Positions 1 through 7,501 of a stretch of DNA of 18,668 nucleotides are shown piece by piece. This stretch comes from an uncultured Muribaculaceae bacterium (lineage in GTDB: Bacteria > Bacteroidota > Bacteroidia > Bacteroidales > Muribaculaceae): positions 1 to 18,668 of the forward strand of contig CAJUIJ010000034.1 in assembly GCA_910586175.1 (NCBI GenBank). Direction: 5' to 3'. How positions within the stretch are numbered: the first letter of the stretch is position 1; each line of letters opens with the position of its first letter. The notes below the pieces were generated by a model, which saw only the letters and a list, made by a program, of their open reading frames with translations, was not told the origin of the DNA and searched no databases. A program made the position numbers and the translations under genes.

Positions 1-66
1 CAATCATCCTGTGTGTATTGATAGTGTGTAAATTTGTGTTAAAATATAATTAAAAACGGGTGTGTG

Positions 67-99
67 TTTGGCATATTAATATCTGAATGATTATATTTG
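67..99 (+). promoter_or_regulatory. Bacteroidetes-type promoter of the NlpC/P60 gene
   Basis: A -33 element TTTG (67-70) lies 21 bp before a -7 element TATATTTG (92-99), matching the known Bacteroidetes sigma-ABfr consensus TTTG-N19-21-TAnnTTTG. Transcription should begin a few bases after 99, giving an A/T-rich leader of about 25 nt before the ATG at 133. A second -7-like match, TAAATTTG, lies at 29-36 but has no matching -33 element. Assigned by motif and spacing only. Confidence 0.62.
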
Positions 100-132
100 T
101 AATGAAAATTTGATTGAACTTACCGAATTAAA

Positions 133-666
133 ATGAAATATAGATTTTCACTACCTTTCATCTATATATTTGGCGTTTTTGTGCTTTTGCTTTGTCTTAC
201 GTCGTGTCATACATCGCGTAAGCATCATTCGCGTCCGGGGCATCCGCACATGGAGGAGATACATGTTGGTAATGTCAACAAGTGCCAACGTCAGATTATA
301 GAAGAGGCGGTCACGTGGCTCGGCACTCCTTATAAGTATGCAGCTGCCGAGAAGGGTGAGGCGACCGACTGTTCCGGCATGGTGATGAAGGTATACGAAC
401 AGGCAGCCGGTCTGAAGTTGCCACGCAACTCGGCGAAACAGGCCGAATTTTGCGAGGAGATGAATGCAAGCGATGTCGATACAGGCGACCTTGTGTTTTT
501 CGCCACCGGCAAGGACCCCAATAAGGTGTCGCATGTAGGCATTGTTCTTGATAACGAGAATTTCATTCACGCCTCCGCTTCTAAGGGAGTTGTCGTGTCT
601 AAGTTCTCAAACAATTATTACCAGCGCACTTTCATAAAATTTGGCCGCGTGCCTAATGTGAGATGA
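133..666 (+). CDS. NlpC/P60-family (C40) lipoprotein cell-wall hydrolase
   Basis: A 177-aa secreted lipoprotein, probably a peptidoglycan endopeptidase that cleaves stem peptides. Residues 1-25 form a lipoprotein signal: basic start, hydrophobic stretch and lipobox Leu-Thr-Ser-Cys with Cys25 as the lipidation site, so it should be anchored in the periplasm or outer membrane. A His/Arg/Pro-rich linker (26-40) precedes the NlpC/P60 domain (about 50-175). The catalytic Cys80 sits in DCSG, the catalytic His134 in SHVGI, and His146 in FIHAS is the likely third triad residue, so the enzyme should be active. Its length is usual for small Spr-like members. It has its own promoter upstream and a terminator downstream, so it is probably monocistronic and unrelated in function to the hut genes. 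The exact bond cleaved cannot be told from sequence. Confidence 0.9.
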   Translation: MKYRFSLPFIYIFGVFVLLLCLTSCHTSRKHHSRPGHPHMEEIHVGNVNKCQRQIIEEAVTWLGTPYKYAAAEKGEATDCSGMVMKVYEQAAGLKLPRNSAKQAEFCEEMNASDVDTGDLVFFATGKDPNKVSHVGIVLDNENFIHASASKGVVVSKFSNNYYQRTFIKFGRVPNVR

Positions 667-714
667 AAAAGTGACTTACCTAATTTGTAAGGTATGTATA
701 TTTTTATTAAATTT

Positions 715-763
715 GGACGTTGAAGCTGACTATTATATATGGTATGCTTCACGTCCATTTTTT
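715..763 (+). terminator. Rho-independent terminator after the NlpC/P60 gene
   Basis: GGACGT-T-GAAGC (715-726) pairs with GCTTC-ACGTCC (746-756), giving an 11-bp stem with one bulged T and a 19-nt A/T-rich loop. A run of six T (758-763) follows directly. It lies between the lipoprotein gene and the hut promoter, as expected for a terminator separating two transcription units. Confidence 0.65.
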
Positions 764-767
764 ATCG

Positions 768-795
768 TTGCACTTTGTGAGCATATGTAATTTTG
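768..795 (+). promoter_or_regulatory. Putative promoter of the hut operon
   Basis: TAATTTTG (788-795) matches the Bacteroidetes -7 consensus TAnnTTTG. The best -33 candidate is the weak TTG at 768-770, 17 bp upstream, slightly short of the usual spacing. Transcription from here would begin near 802 and leave a leader of about 55 nt before the hutU ATG at 859. The -7 element contains the TTG (793) that could be mistaken for an upstream hutU start. No clear operator dyad for a hut repressor was found between 796 and 858. Confidence 0.45.
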
Positions 796-858
796 CGAAC
801 ATCTGCTGTGGCGATTATTTATGCATATGAATTAAATTACTTAAATCAATACCGATAC

Positions 859-2850
859 ATGGACAAAAGAATTGCTCTTGATGCCGAATGGCATGAGTAT
901 CCTGAATTCCAGGCCGACATCCGTCGCGCACCTGACCGTGGTTACACTCTCGACAAGGATAACACTATCCTCGCTCTGAAGAATGCCCTGCGTTATCTCC
1001 CCGAGGAGCTGCACGAGAAAGCTGCTCCCGAATTCCTTGAGGAACTCCGCACTCGCGGTCGAATTTATGCCTACAGGTGGCGTCCGCAGGGAGACCTGAA
1101 GGCTAAGCCTATTGACCAATATAGGGGTAAATGCCTCGCTGGTAAGGCATTCCAGGTTATGATCGACAATAATCTGTCGTTTGACGTTGCGCTTTATCCT
1201 TACGAACTCGTCACTTATGGCGAAACAGGCCAGGTGGCTCAAAACTGGCTTCAATATCGGCTTATAAAGAAATATCTTGAGGAGCTTACAGAAGACCAGA
1301 CGCTGGTAGTGGAGTCGGGTCATCCCCTCGGTCTTTTCCCTTCGCGCCCTGAAGCCCCGCGTGTGATAATTACAAATGCCATGATGGTTGGCCTATTTGA
1401 CAATCAGAAGGATTGGCATGAGGCGATGCAGCTCGGAGTGGCCAATTATGGTCAGATGACAGCAGGAGGTTGGATGTATATCGGCCCTCAGGGCATTGTG
1501 CATGGCACGTTCAACACTATCCTAAACGCCGGTCGCATGAAACTCGGTGTGCCTGAAGATGGTGACCTCGCAGGTCATATTTTTGTATCTTCTGGTCTTG
1601 GCGGCATGAGCGGAGCTCAGCCTAAGGCTGCTGAAATAGCCGGTGCTGTAGCTATTATTGCCGAGGTGGATGCTTCACGTATCAAAACCCGTATGGATCA
1701 GGGTTGGGTAAGTATGACCACTGACTCCATTCCTGAGGCGTTCGAACTTGCCGAAAAGGCTATGTCTGAGAAAAAACCTCTATCTATCGCTTATCATGGC
1801 AATATTGTCGACTTGCTCGAGTATGCAGTGGCTCACGATAAGAAGATTGAACTCCTCTCTGACCAGACTTCTTGTCATGCTGTTTATGAAGGAGGCTATT
1901 GCCCCGCAGGCATATCGTTTGAAGAGCGGACTGAGCTTCTGCATAATGACCCTGAGAAATTCCGTGAACTCGTAGACAAGACTCTTCACCGTCACTTTGA
2001 AGCTGTAAAGGCTCTTGTGGATAAGGGTACTTATTTCTTCGATTATGGTAATGCTTTCATGAAGGCTGTTTATGACTCCGGTGTGAAGGAAATTTCAAAG
2101 AATGGTAAGGATGATAAGGCCGGATTCATTTGGCCCTCTTATGTGGAGGATATCATGGGTCCGATGCTCTTCGATTATGGCTATGGCCCCTTCCGTTGGG
2201 TTTGCTTAAGCGGCAAGCATGAAGACTTGGTTAAAACAGACCACGCTGCCATGGAGTGCATTGATCCCAACCGTCGCGGTCAGGATCGTGACAACTATAA
2301 TTGGATCCGCGATGCGGAGAAAAATAATCTTGTGGTCGGTACACAAGCCCGAATCTTATATCAAGATGCTATGGGCCGTTTGCGCATTGCATTGAAATTT
2401 AATGAGATGGTGCGCAATGGAGAGGTCGGTCCGATCATGCTCGGACGTGACCATCATGATGTGAGTGGCACTGATTCACCCTTCCGCGAAACGTCAAATA
2501 TCAAGGATGGTTCTAATGTTATGGCCGACATGGCTGTGCAGTGTTTTGCAGGCAATTGTGCTCGCGGCATGAGTCTCGTGGCTTTGCATAACGGCGGCGG
2601 TGTAGGCATAGGAAAGGCTATCAACGGCGGCTTCGGCATGGTGTGCGATGGTTCCGAGCGTGTAGACGAAATTTTGAAGAAGGCTATGCTCTGGGATGTG
2701 ATGGGCGGTGTGGCCAGAAGAAGCTGGGCGCGCAACGAAAATGCAATGAGCACCGTCAAGGAGTGGAACGACACGCAGATGGAGAACGGTTTCTATATCA
2801 CCGAACCCATAGTGGCAGATGAGTCAAAACTCGCCGAACTCCTCAAATAA
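859..2850 (+). CDS. hutU: Urocanate hydratase (urocanase)
   Basis: A 663-aa cytosolic enzyme (EC 4.2.1.49) that adds water to urocanate to give 4-imidazolone-5-propionate, the second step of histidine degradation, using tightly bound NAD+ as an electrophile. Family motifs include YGQMTAGGW (197-205), the glycine-rich NAD loop SSGLGGMSGAQP (244-255), and the conserved region around GPFRWVCLSG (443-452), where Cys449 lies in the area of the urocanase signature. It is longer than the roughly 555-aa Proteobacterial enzyme, consistent with a longer Bacteroidetes subtype. The ATG at 859 is chosen over an in-frame TTG at 793 because the 22 extra residues look non-coding and the TTG lies inside the predicted -7 promoter element. 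It is first in the hut operon and is separated from ftcD by a 95-nt gap containing a perfect dyad. Confidence 0.95.
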   Translation: MDKRIALDAEWHEYPEFQADIRRAPDRGYTLDKDNTILALKNALRYLPEELHEKAAPEFLEELRTRGRIYAYRWRPQGDLKAKPIDQYRGKCLAGKAFQVMIDNNLSFDVALYPYELVTYGETGQVAQNWLQYRLIKKYLEELTEDQTLVVESGHPLGLFPSRPEAPRVIITNAMMVGLFDNQKDWHEAMQLGVANYGQMTAGGWMYIGPQGIVHGTFNTILNAGRMKLGVPEDGDLAGHIFVSSGLGGMSGAQPKAAEIAGAVAIIAEVDASRIKTRMDQGWVSMTTDSIPEAFELAEKAMSEKKPLSIAYHGNIVDLLEYAVAHDKKIELLSDQTSCHAVYEGGYCPAGISFEERTELLHNDPEKFRELVDKTLHRHFEAVKALVDKGTYFFDYGNAFMKAVYDSGVKEISKNGKDDKAGFIWPSYVEDIMGPMLFDYGYGPFRWVCLSGKHEDLVKTDHAAMECIDPNRRGQDRDNYNWIRDAEKNNLVVGTQARILYQDAMGRLRIALKFNEMVRNGEVGPIMLGRDHHDVSGTDSPFRETSNIKDGSNVMADMAVQCFAGNCARGMSLVALHNGGGVGIGKAINGGFGMVCDGSERVDEILKKAMLWDVMGGVARRSWARNENAMSTVKEWNDTQMENGFYITEPIVADESKLAELLK

Positions 2851-2873
2851 TCATCAAACTAAGTCTCAGATTT

Positions 2874-2906
2874 GAAGTAATATTTATTATAATTGAATAT
2901 TACTTC
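2874..2906. promoter_or_regulatory. Perfect 11-bp inverted repeat between hutU and ftcD
   Basis: GAAGTAATATT (2874-2884) and its exact reverse complement AATATTACTTC (2896-2906) flank an 11-nt loop. The stem is AT-rich and is not followed by a T-run, so it is a poor intrinsic terminator. It could be an operator for a dimeric regulator, or an mRNA hairpin that stabilises or separates the hutU part of the transcript. It sits in the only long gap (95 nt) of the hut operon. Function is inferred; only the symmetry is observed. Confidence 0.5.
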
Positions 2907-2945
2907 CTAACTCATAACTCTGACTTAATACTTAAATTATTTTCC

Positions 2946-4643
2946 ATGAAAAAGATAATTGAGTGTGTCCCCAATTTCAGCGAGGGACGCGACATGAATA
3001 TAATCAAGGCTATCACCGATGAAATTGAGCGTGGCGGTGATGTGAAATTGCTTGATGTTGATCCCGGCAAGGCCACCAACCGCACTGTCGTCACTTTTGT
3101 CGGCGAACCTGAGGCTGTGCTTGAGGCTGCTGTGCGTGGTGTGAAGAAAGCTGCCGAACTTATCGATATGCGTCAGCATCATGGTGCGCACCCACGCATG
3201 GGCGCAACAGATGTGCTTCCGCTTATCCCGGTAAGCGGTGTTACGCTTGAGGAGTGTGCAGAACTTGCACGCGGACTTGCCAAACGTATTTCCGAAGAAC
3301 TCGGCATACCGACTTATTGCTATGAGGCTGCCGCGTTCACGCCTGAGCGTAAGAACCTTGCGGTGTGCCGTGAAGGTGAGTATGAGGCGCTTCCCGAAAA
3401 GATGAACCATGAGGGAAAAGCTCCTGACTTTGGCGACCGTCCGTTTGATGAGGCTGCTGCTCGTACAGGTGCAACTGCAGTGGGTGCTCGCGATTTTTTG
3501 ATTGCCGTCAATTTCAACCTCAATACCACTTCAACTCGCCGGGCTAATGCAATCGCCTTTGATGTGCGTGAGAAGGGTAGACCCATGCGCGAAGGGGGTA
3601 AGGTCAACGGTAAACCAATGAAAGATGCCGATGGAAACACTATCATGATTCCCGGTTCGCTTAAGTCAACCAAGGCAATAGGCTGGTTTATTGATGAATA
3701 TGGCATAGCCCAGGTCTCGATGAATATCACTGATATGGGTGTTACTCCACTTCATGTGGCTTTTGACGAGGTGAGCCGTGCTGCTGCCGCTCGCGGTCTG
3801 CGCGTCACCGGTACGGAGCTTGTAGGCCTTGTGCCCAAACGTGCAATCATTGATGCCGGTAAGCACTATCTGCGCATGCAGCAGCGTTCGATTGGCATTC
3901 CTGAAAGCGAGATTATCAAGATTGCCGTGAAATCTATGGGGCTTAACGACCTTAAGGAGTTTAATCCTGAAGATAAGATTATCGAATATATGCTTACAGG
4001 AAATTCCGGCAAGAAACTTGTAGACATGACTTGCCGTGAATTTGCAGATGAGACTGCTTCAGAATCACCCGCTCCCGGTGGTGGCTCCATCTCTGCCTAT
4101 ATGGGTGCACTTGCAGCTGCATTAGGTACGATGGTGGCCAATCTCAGTGCCCATAAGGCCGGATGGGATGACCGCTGGGAGGAGTTTTCCGACCTTGCAG
4201 TTTCAGGTCGTGAGTCGCTCGATGAACTTATGACGCTTGTGGATAAGGATACTGAGGCTTTCAATAAGATTATGGATGTTTTCGCAATGCCTAAGAAGAC
4301 TCCTGAGGAGAAAGCTCTCAGAAGTGAGGCCCTTGAGGCTGCCACTCTTTATGCCACTATGGTGCCGTTCGATACCATGAAGGCTGCGTGCGGCGTATTC
4401 CCTTTGCTTGAGGCTGTAGCGAAGTCGGGCAATCCGGCTTCGGTGAGTGATGCAGGTGTAGGTGCACTTGCCGCTCGTGCAGCAGTGCTTGGTGCTTTCC
4501 TCAATGTCAAGATTAATGCAGCCGGCCTTAAGGACCGCGCAGCTGCTGAATCTGTGCTTAGCGAGGCCCGGAAGATTGCAGACGCCGCTTGCGCTCACGA
4601 AAAAGAAATTATCGATATTGTAAACTCCGTCATTAACAGCTGA
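2946..4643 (+). CDS. ftcD: Bifunctional glutamate formimidoyltransferase / formimidotetrahydrofolate cyclodeaminase
   Basis: A 565-aa fusion enzyme. Residues 1 to about 330 are the formimidoyltransferase (EC 2.1.2.5), which moves the formimino group from formiminoglutamate to tetrahydrofolate and releases glutamate. The start IIECVPNFSEGRD is characteristic, and His82 in GAHPRMGATD is at the same number as the catalytic His82 of the mammalian enzyme. Residues from about 355 to 565 are the cyclodeaminase (EC 4.3.1.4), marked by FADETASESPAPGGGSISAY, which yields 5,10-methenyl-THF and ammonia. The order and length resemble vertebrate FTCD (about 541 aa), whereas many bacteria encode the halves separately. 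Fusion allows channelling of the formimino-folate. The stop codon is one base before the hutI ATG, so the two are probably translationally coupled. Confidence 0.95.
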   Translation: MKKIIECVPNFSEGRDMNIIKAITDEIERGGDVKLLDVDPGKATNRTVVTFVGEPEAVLEAAVRGVKKAAELIDMRQHHGAHPRMGATDVLPLIPVSGVTLEECAELARGLAKRISEELGIPTYCYEAAAFTPERKNLAVCREGEYEALPEKMNHEGKAPDFGDRPFDEAAARTGATAVGARDFLIAVNFNLNTTSTRRANAIAFDVREKGRPMREGGKVNGKPMKDADGNTIMIPGSLKSTKAIGWFIDEYGIAQVSMNITDMGVTPLHVAFDEVSRAAAARGLRVTGTELVGLVPKRAIIDAGKHYLRMQQRSIGIPESEIIKIAVKSMGLNDLKEFNPEDKIIEYMLTGNSGKKLVDMTCREFADETASESPAPGGGSISAYMGALAAALGTMVANLSAHKAGWDDRWEEFSDLAVSGRESLDELMTLVDKDTEAFNKIMDVFAMPKKTPEEKALRSEALEAATLYATMVPFDTMKAACGVFPLLEAVAKSGNPASVSDAGVGALAARAAVLGAFLNVKINAAGLKDRAAAESVLSEARKIADAACAHEKEIIDIVNSVINS

Positions 4644-4644
4644 T

Positions 4645-5883
4645 ATGGAGTCAATCCTCATTAAGAATGCCAACATCTTCACCCCTCAGGGCAGCCGAGC
4701 CCTGAAGGGTGAAGAGATGGGTGCTTTATTGAATATTCATGAAGGTGCAGTGCTTTGCGTGGATGGCGTGATCACATATGTCGGCACGGAGGAATCCTTA
4801 CCCTCAATTCCCGACGGCTGCAAGATTGTAGATGCCGGTGGTCGTGCCCTGATTCCAGGTTTCATTGATTCACACACTCACCTCATTTTTGGCGGTTATC
4901 GACCTGATGAGTTTGAATGGCGTCTCAAGGGCGACACTTATATGAGTATCATGGAGCGTGGAGGTGGCATTCAAAGCACTGTAAACGCAACACGCACCGA
5001 AGATGCACAATCTTTGAAGTGCAAGGCCCAGTGGTTCCTGAATCGCATGACTGAGATGGGTGTGACCACAGTGGAGGCAAAATCCGGTTACGGTCTTGAC
5101 CATGACACTGAGCTTAAGATGCTTGAAGTCATTGACTCTCTGAGTCGTGATAATGCTGACAGGATTGGTGTGGTGTCAACTTTTCTCGGTGCGCATGCCG
5201 TTCCTTCAGAATTCAAAGGCAGAACTTCCGAATATGTAGACTTCATCATCAATGAGATGATTCCGCAGGTCAAGGATAAGGCTGAGTTTTTCGATATTTT
5301 CACTGAGAAGAATGTTTTTGAGATTGAAGATTCGAGAAGAATGCTTAATGCTGCCAAAGAGGCCGGTTTCAAGTTGAAACTCCATGCCGATGAGATTGTG
5401 ACTCTTGGCGGTGCGGAACTCGCAGCTGAAGTGGGCGCTTTCTCTGCTGATCATCTTTTGCACATCAGCGATGAGGGTGTTAAAGCCCTTGCCGACAAGG
5501 GTGTAGTGGCTACTCTGCTACCTCTCACGGCTTTTGCGCTTAAGGAGCCTTTCGCACCTGCCCGCAAACTTATCGATGCCGGCGCATCAGTGGCTCTCGC
5601 CACAGATTTGAATCCCGGTTCATGCTTCTCCGGCTCGATTCCGTTAACAATTGCTTTAGCCTGCATTTATATGCGCATGTCGATTGAGGAAACTCTTGCT
5701 GCATTAACACTCAATGCTGCTGCTGCCATCGACCGTGCCGACACTCTTGGTTCAATTGAAGTAGGCAAACGTGCAGATATGCTTATTCTGGAGTTTGAGG
5801 GTATTAATTCATTGCCTTATTATGTCGGGATGAATTGTGTGAGGGAAGTATTTAAAAATGGTAAGTCAATTTATAAAATCTAA
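4645..5883 (+). CDS. hutI: Imidazolonepropionase
   Basis: A 412-aa cytosolic metal-dependent amidohydrolase (EC 3.5.2.7) that hydrolyses 4-imidazolone-5-propionate to N-formimino-L-glutamate, the third step of histidine degradation. Metal ligands are visible: His77 and His79 in DSHTHL, His247 in LHADEI, His270 in ADHLLH and Asp321 in ATDLNPGS, all at spacing typical of HutI. Substrate-binding segments FGGYRPDEFEWRLKGDTY (82-99) and AKSGYGLD (145-152) are also family-typical. The length is normal. It starts one base after the ftcD stop and ends 6 nt before hutH, so all three are co-translated from one message. Its product is the substrate of the upstream FtcD. Confidence 0.96.
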   Translation: MESILIKNANIFTPQGSRALKGEEMGALLNIHEGAVLCVDGVITYVGTEESLPSIPDGCKIVDAGGRALIPGFIDSHTHLIFGGYRPDEFEWRLKGDTYMSIMERGGGIQSTVNATRTEDAQSLKCKAQWFLNRMTEMGVTTVEAKSGYGLDHDTELKMLEVIDSLSRDNADRIGVVSTFLGAHAVPSEFKGRTSEYVDFIINEMIPQVKDKAEFFDIFTEKNVFEIEDSRRMLNAAKEAGFKLKLHADEIVTLGGAELAAEVGAFSADHLLHISDEGVKALADKGVVATLLPLTAFALKEPFAPARKLIDAGASVALATDLNPGSCFSGSIPLTIALACIYMRMSIEETLAALTLNAAAAIDRADTLGSIEVGKRADMLILEFEGINSLPYYVGMNCVREVFKNGKSIYKI

Positions 5884-5889
5884 ATATTC

Positions 5890-7392
5890 ATGAAAACATA
5901 TGAAATAGGGTCAAGTAAACTTACTTATGACCTGATAGAAAAAATATTGAATAGCGGTGCCAAACTGATTCTTTCGGAAGAGGGAAGGGCAAGAATTCAG
6001 CATTGCCGTGATTTTCTCGACCGTAAGACCGAAGATACCAAGGAGCCGATATATGGTGTGACCACCGGTTTCGGCTCGCTCTGCAACAAGCATATTTCAC
6101 CCGATGAACTTTCTACTCTCCAGGAGAATCTCGTTAAGAGCCATTCGTGCAGTGTCGGCACTCCCGTTGACCCTGTTATCGTTAAGCTGATGCTTCTGCT
6201 GAAAGCCCATGCTCTCTCTATGGGTTTCAGCGGCGTGCAGGTGGAGACTGTGGAGCGCATTCTCGATTTCTACAATCATGACGTGATTCCGGTTGTAAAC
6301 GACCGCGGCTCGCTCGGTGCATCGGGCGACTTGGCTCCGTTCGCCAATCTTTTCCTTCCCCTTATAGGTGAGGGTGAGGTCTTCTTCCAGGGACGACGCA
6401 TCAAGAGCGAAGATATGCTTGCCCAGTGTGGTTGGCGTCCTATAAAGCTGAAGTCGAAAGAGGGCTTGGCTCTGCTCAACGGCACTCAGTTCATGAGTGC
6501 CAACGGAATAAAGGCTCTGATTGACGGTTGGCATATAGTGAATTGCTTTGACCTCTTCGGGGCTATGTCGCTTGAGGCTTATGATGGACGCATTGAGCCT
6601 TTCCTCGACTGTATTCAGCAAGTTCGCCCTCATCCCGGTCAGATCGAAACTGGTCGTATTTTCCGCAAACTTTTGAAAGGTAGCGAACTTATCAGCCGCC
6701 ATAAGGAGCATGTGCAGGATCCTTATTCATTCCGCTGCATCCCGCAGGTGCACGGTGCAGTAAAGGATGCCATGATTCATGTCACCAATGTTCTTCACAT
6801 TGAGATTAACTCTGTTACTGACAATCCTACAGTGTTCCCTGATGACGACCTCGTGGTTTCGGGAGGCAATTTCCATGGCGAACCGCTCGCTCTCGCTTTC
6901 GATTATATGGGTGTGGCCCTGCATGAACTGGGCAATATCTCCGAGCGTCGTGTGGCTCAGCTTATTCTCGGTCAACGCGGTCTGCCTGAATTCCTTGTGG
7001 CACATCCCGGCCTGAATTCAGGTTTCATGATTCCGCAGTATGCCGCCGCTTCCATGGTAAGCCAGAATAAGATGTATGCTTGGCCTGCCTCTTGCGACTC
7101 AATCGTAAGCTCAAACGGACAGGAGGATCTCGTGTCGATGGGCGCTAATGCGGCTACAAAGCTTCATAAGATTATTGATAATCTCCATTACATAGCTGCA
7201 ATTGAACTGATGAATGCAGCCCAAGGTATTGACTTCCGTCGTCCGGGCAAGTCTTCTCCCTATATCGAGAAGGTAATGGAAGCTTTCCGCAAGGAAGTTC
7301 CTTTTGTAGAAGATGATGTGGTTATGGAAGATTACATAGCCCGCACCATGCGCTTCCTCGATAATTTCGAAGTGAACCTCGAGGAAGCGTAG
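5890..7392 (+). CDS. hutH: Histidine ammonia-lyase (histidase)
   Basis: A 500-aa cytosolic homotetrameric lyase (EC 4.3.1.3) that deaminates L-histidine non-oxidatively to trans-urocanate, the committing step of the pathway. The Ala144-Ser145-Gly146 triad in GSLGASGDLAP cyclises to the MIO electrophile. The active-site loop tyrosine is Tyr55 in IYGVTTGFG, and further family blocks are LLNGTQ and TDNPTVF. The length is normal for HutH. It is the last gene of the operon although it performs the first step. A 109-nt gap with a REP-like repeat follows, and no clear intrinsic terminator was seen after the stop. Confidence 0.96.
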   Translation: MKTYEIGSSKLTYDLIEKILNSGAKLILSEEGRARIQHCRDFLDRKTEDTKEPIYGVTTGFGSLCNKHISPDELSTLQENLVKSHSCSVGTPVDPVIVKLMLLLKAHALSMGFSGVQVETVERILDFYNHDVIPVVNDRGSLGASGDLAPFANLFLPLIGEGEVFFQGRRIKSEDMLAQCGWRPIKLKSKEGLALLNGTQFMSANGIKALIDGWHIVNCFDLFGAMSLEAYDGRIEPFLDCIQQVRPHPGQIETGRIFRKLLKGSELISRHKEHVQDPYSFRCIPQVHGAVKDAMIHVTNVLHIEINSVTDNPTVFPDDDLVVSGGNFHGEPLALAFDYMGVALHELGNISERRVAQLILGQRGLPEFLVAHPGLNSGFMIPQYAAASMVSQNKMYAWPASCDSIVSSNGQEDLVSMGANAATKLHKIIDNLHYIAAIELMNAAQGIDFRRPGKSSPYIEKVMEAFRKEVPFVEDDVVMEDYIARTMRFLDNFEVNLEEA

Positions 7393-7394
7393 CA

Positions 7395-7429
7395 TTAATT
7401 AATCTCGTATAGGTTTAATTAATCTCGTA
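7395..7429 (+). repeat. Tandem pair of a 15-bp direct repeat after hutH
   Basis: TTAATTAATCTCGTA occurs exactly at 7395-7409 and 7415-7429, a 20-bp period with 5 unlike bases between. The second copy abuts a GC-rich hairpin. The pair may be the flank of a repeat family member or a remnant of an insertion or duplication. It is not coding. Confidence 0.7.
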
Positions 7430-7430
7430 G

Positions 7431-7450
7431 GGACGCGCTTCTGCGCGTCC
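7431..7450. repeat. REP-like GC-rich palindrome
   Basis: GGACGCGC (7431-7438) and GCGCGTCC (7443-7450) form a perfect 8-bp stem with the tetraloop TTCT. The following bases (tcggtgtcga) are not T-rich, so a canonical Rho-independent terminator is unlikely, though the hairpin could protect the 3' end of the hut mRNA. Its position between genes and its compact GC palindrome are typical of dispersed repetitive extragenic palindromes. Copy number in the genome cannot be seen here. The rest of the gap (7451-7501) shows nothing recognisable. Confidence 0.55.
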
Positions 7451-7501
7451 TCGGTGTCGATGCAATCTTGAACACCTACTTAATACTTCATACTTGTATA
7501 A

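Noticed and set aside
793..858. An N-terminal extension of hutU from a TTG start.
   Set aside because: The 22 extra residues do not resemble the enzyme's N-terminus and the start falls in a predicted -7 element; the ATG at 859 fits the family better.
2937..3410. A 157-aa antisense reading frame within ftcD, and similar long antisense frames in hutU, hutH, dxs and dnaE.
   Set aside because: They lie opposite well-supported conserved genes, show no recognisable domains and arise from codon bias of the real genes.
7431..7450. A Rho-independent terminator of the hut operon.
   Set aside because: The stem is strong but no T-run follows, so it is better described as a REP-like palindrome.
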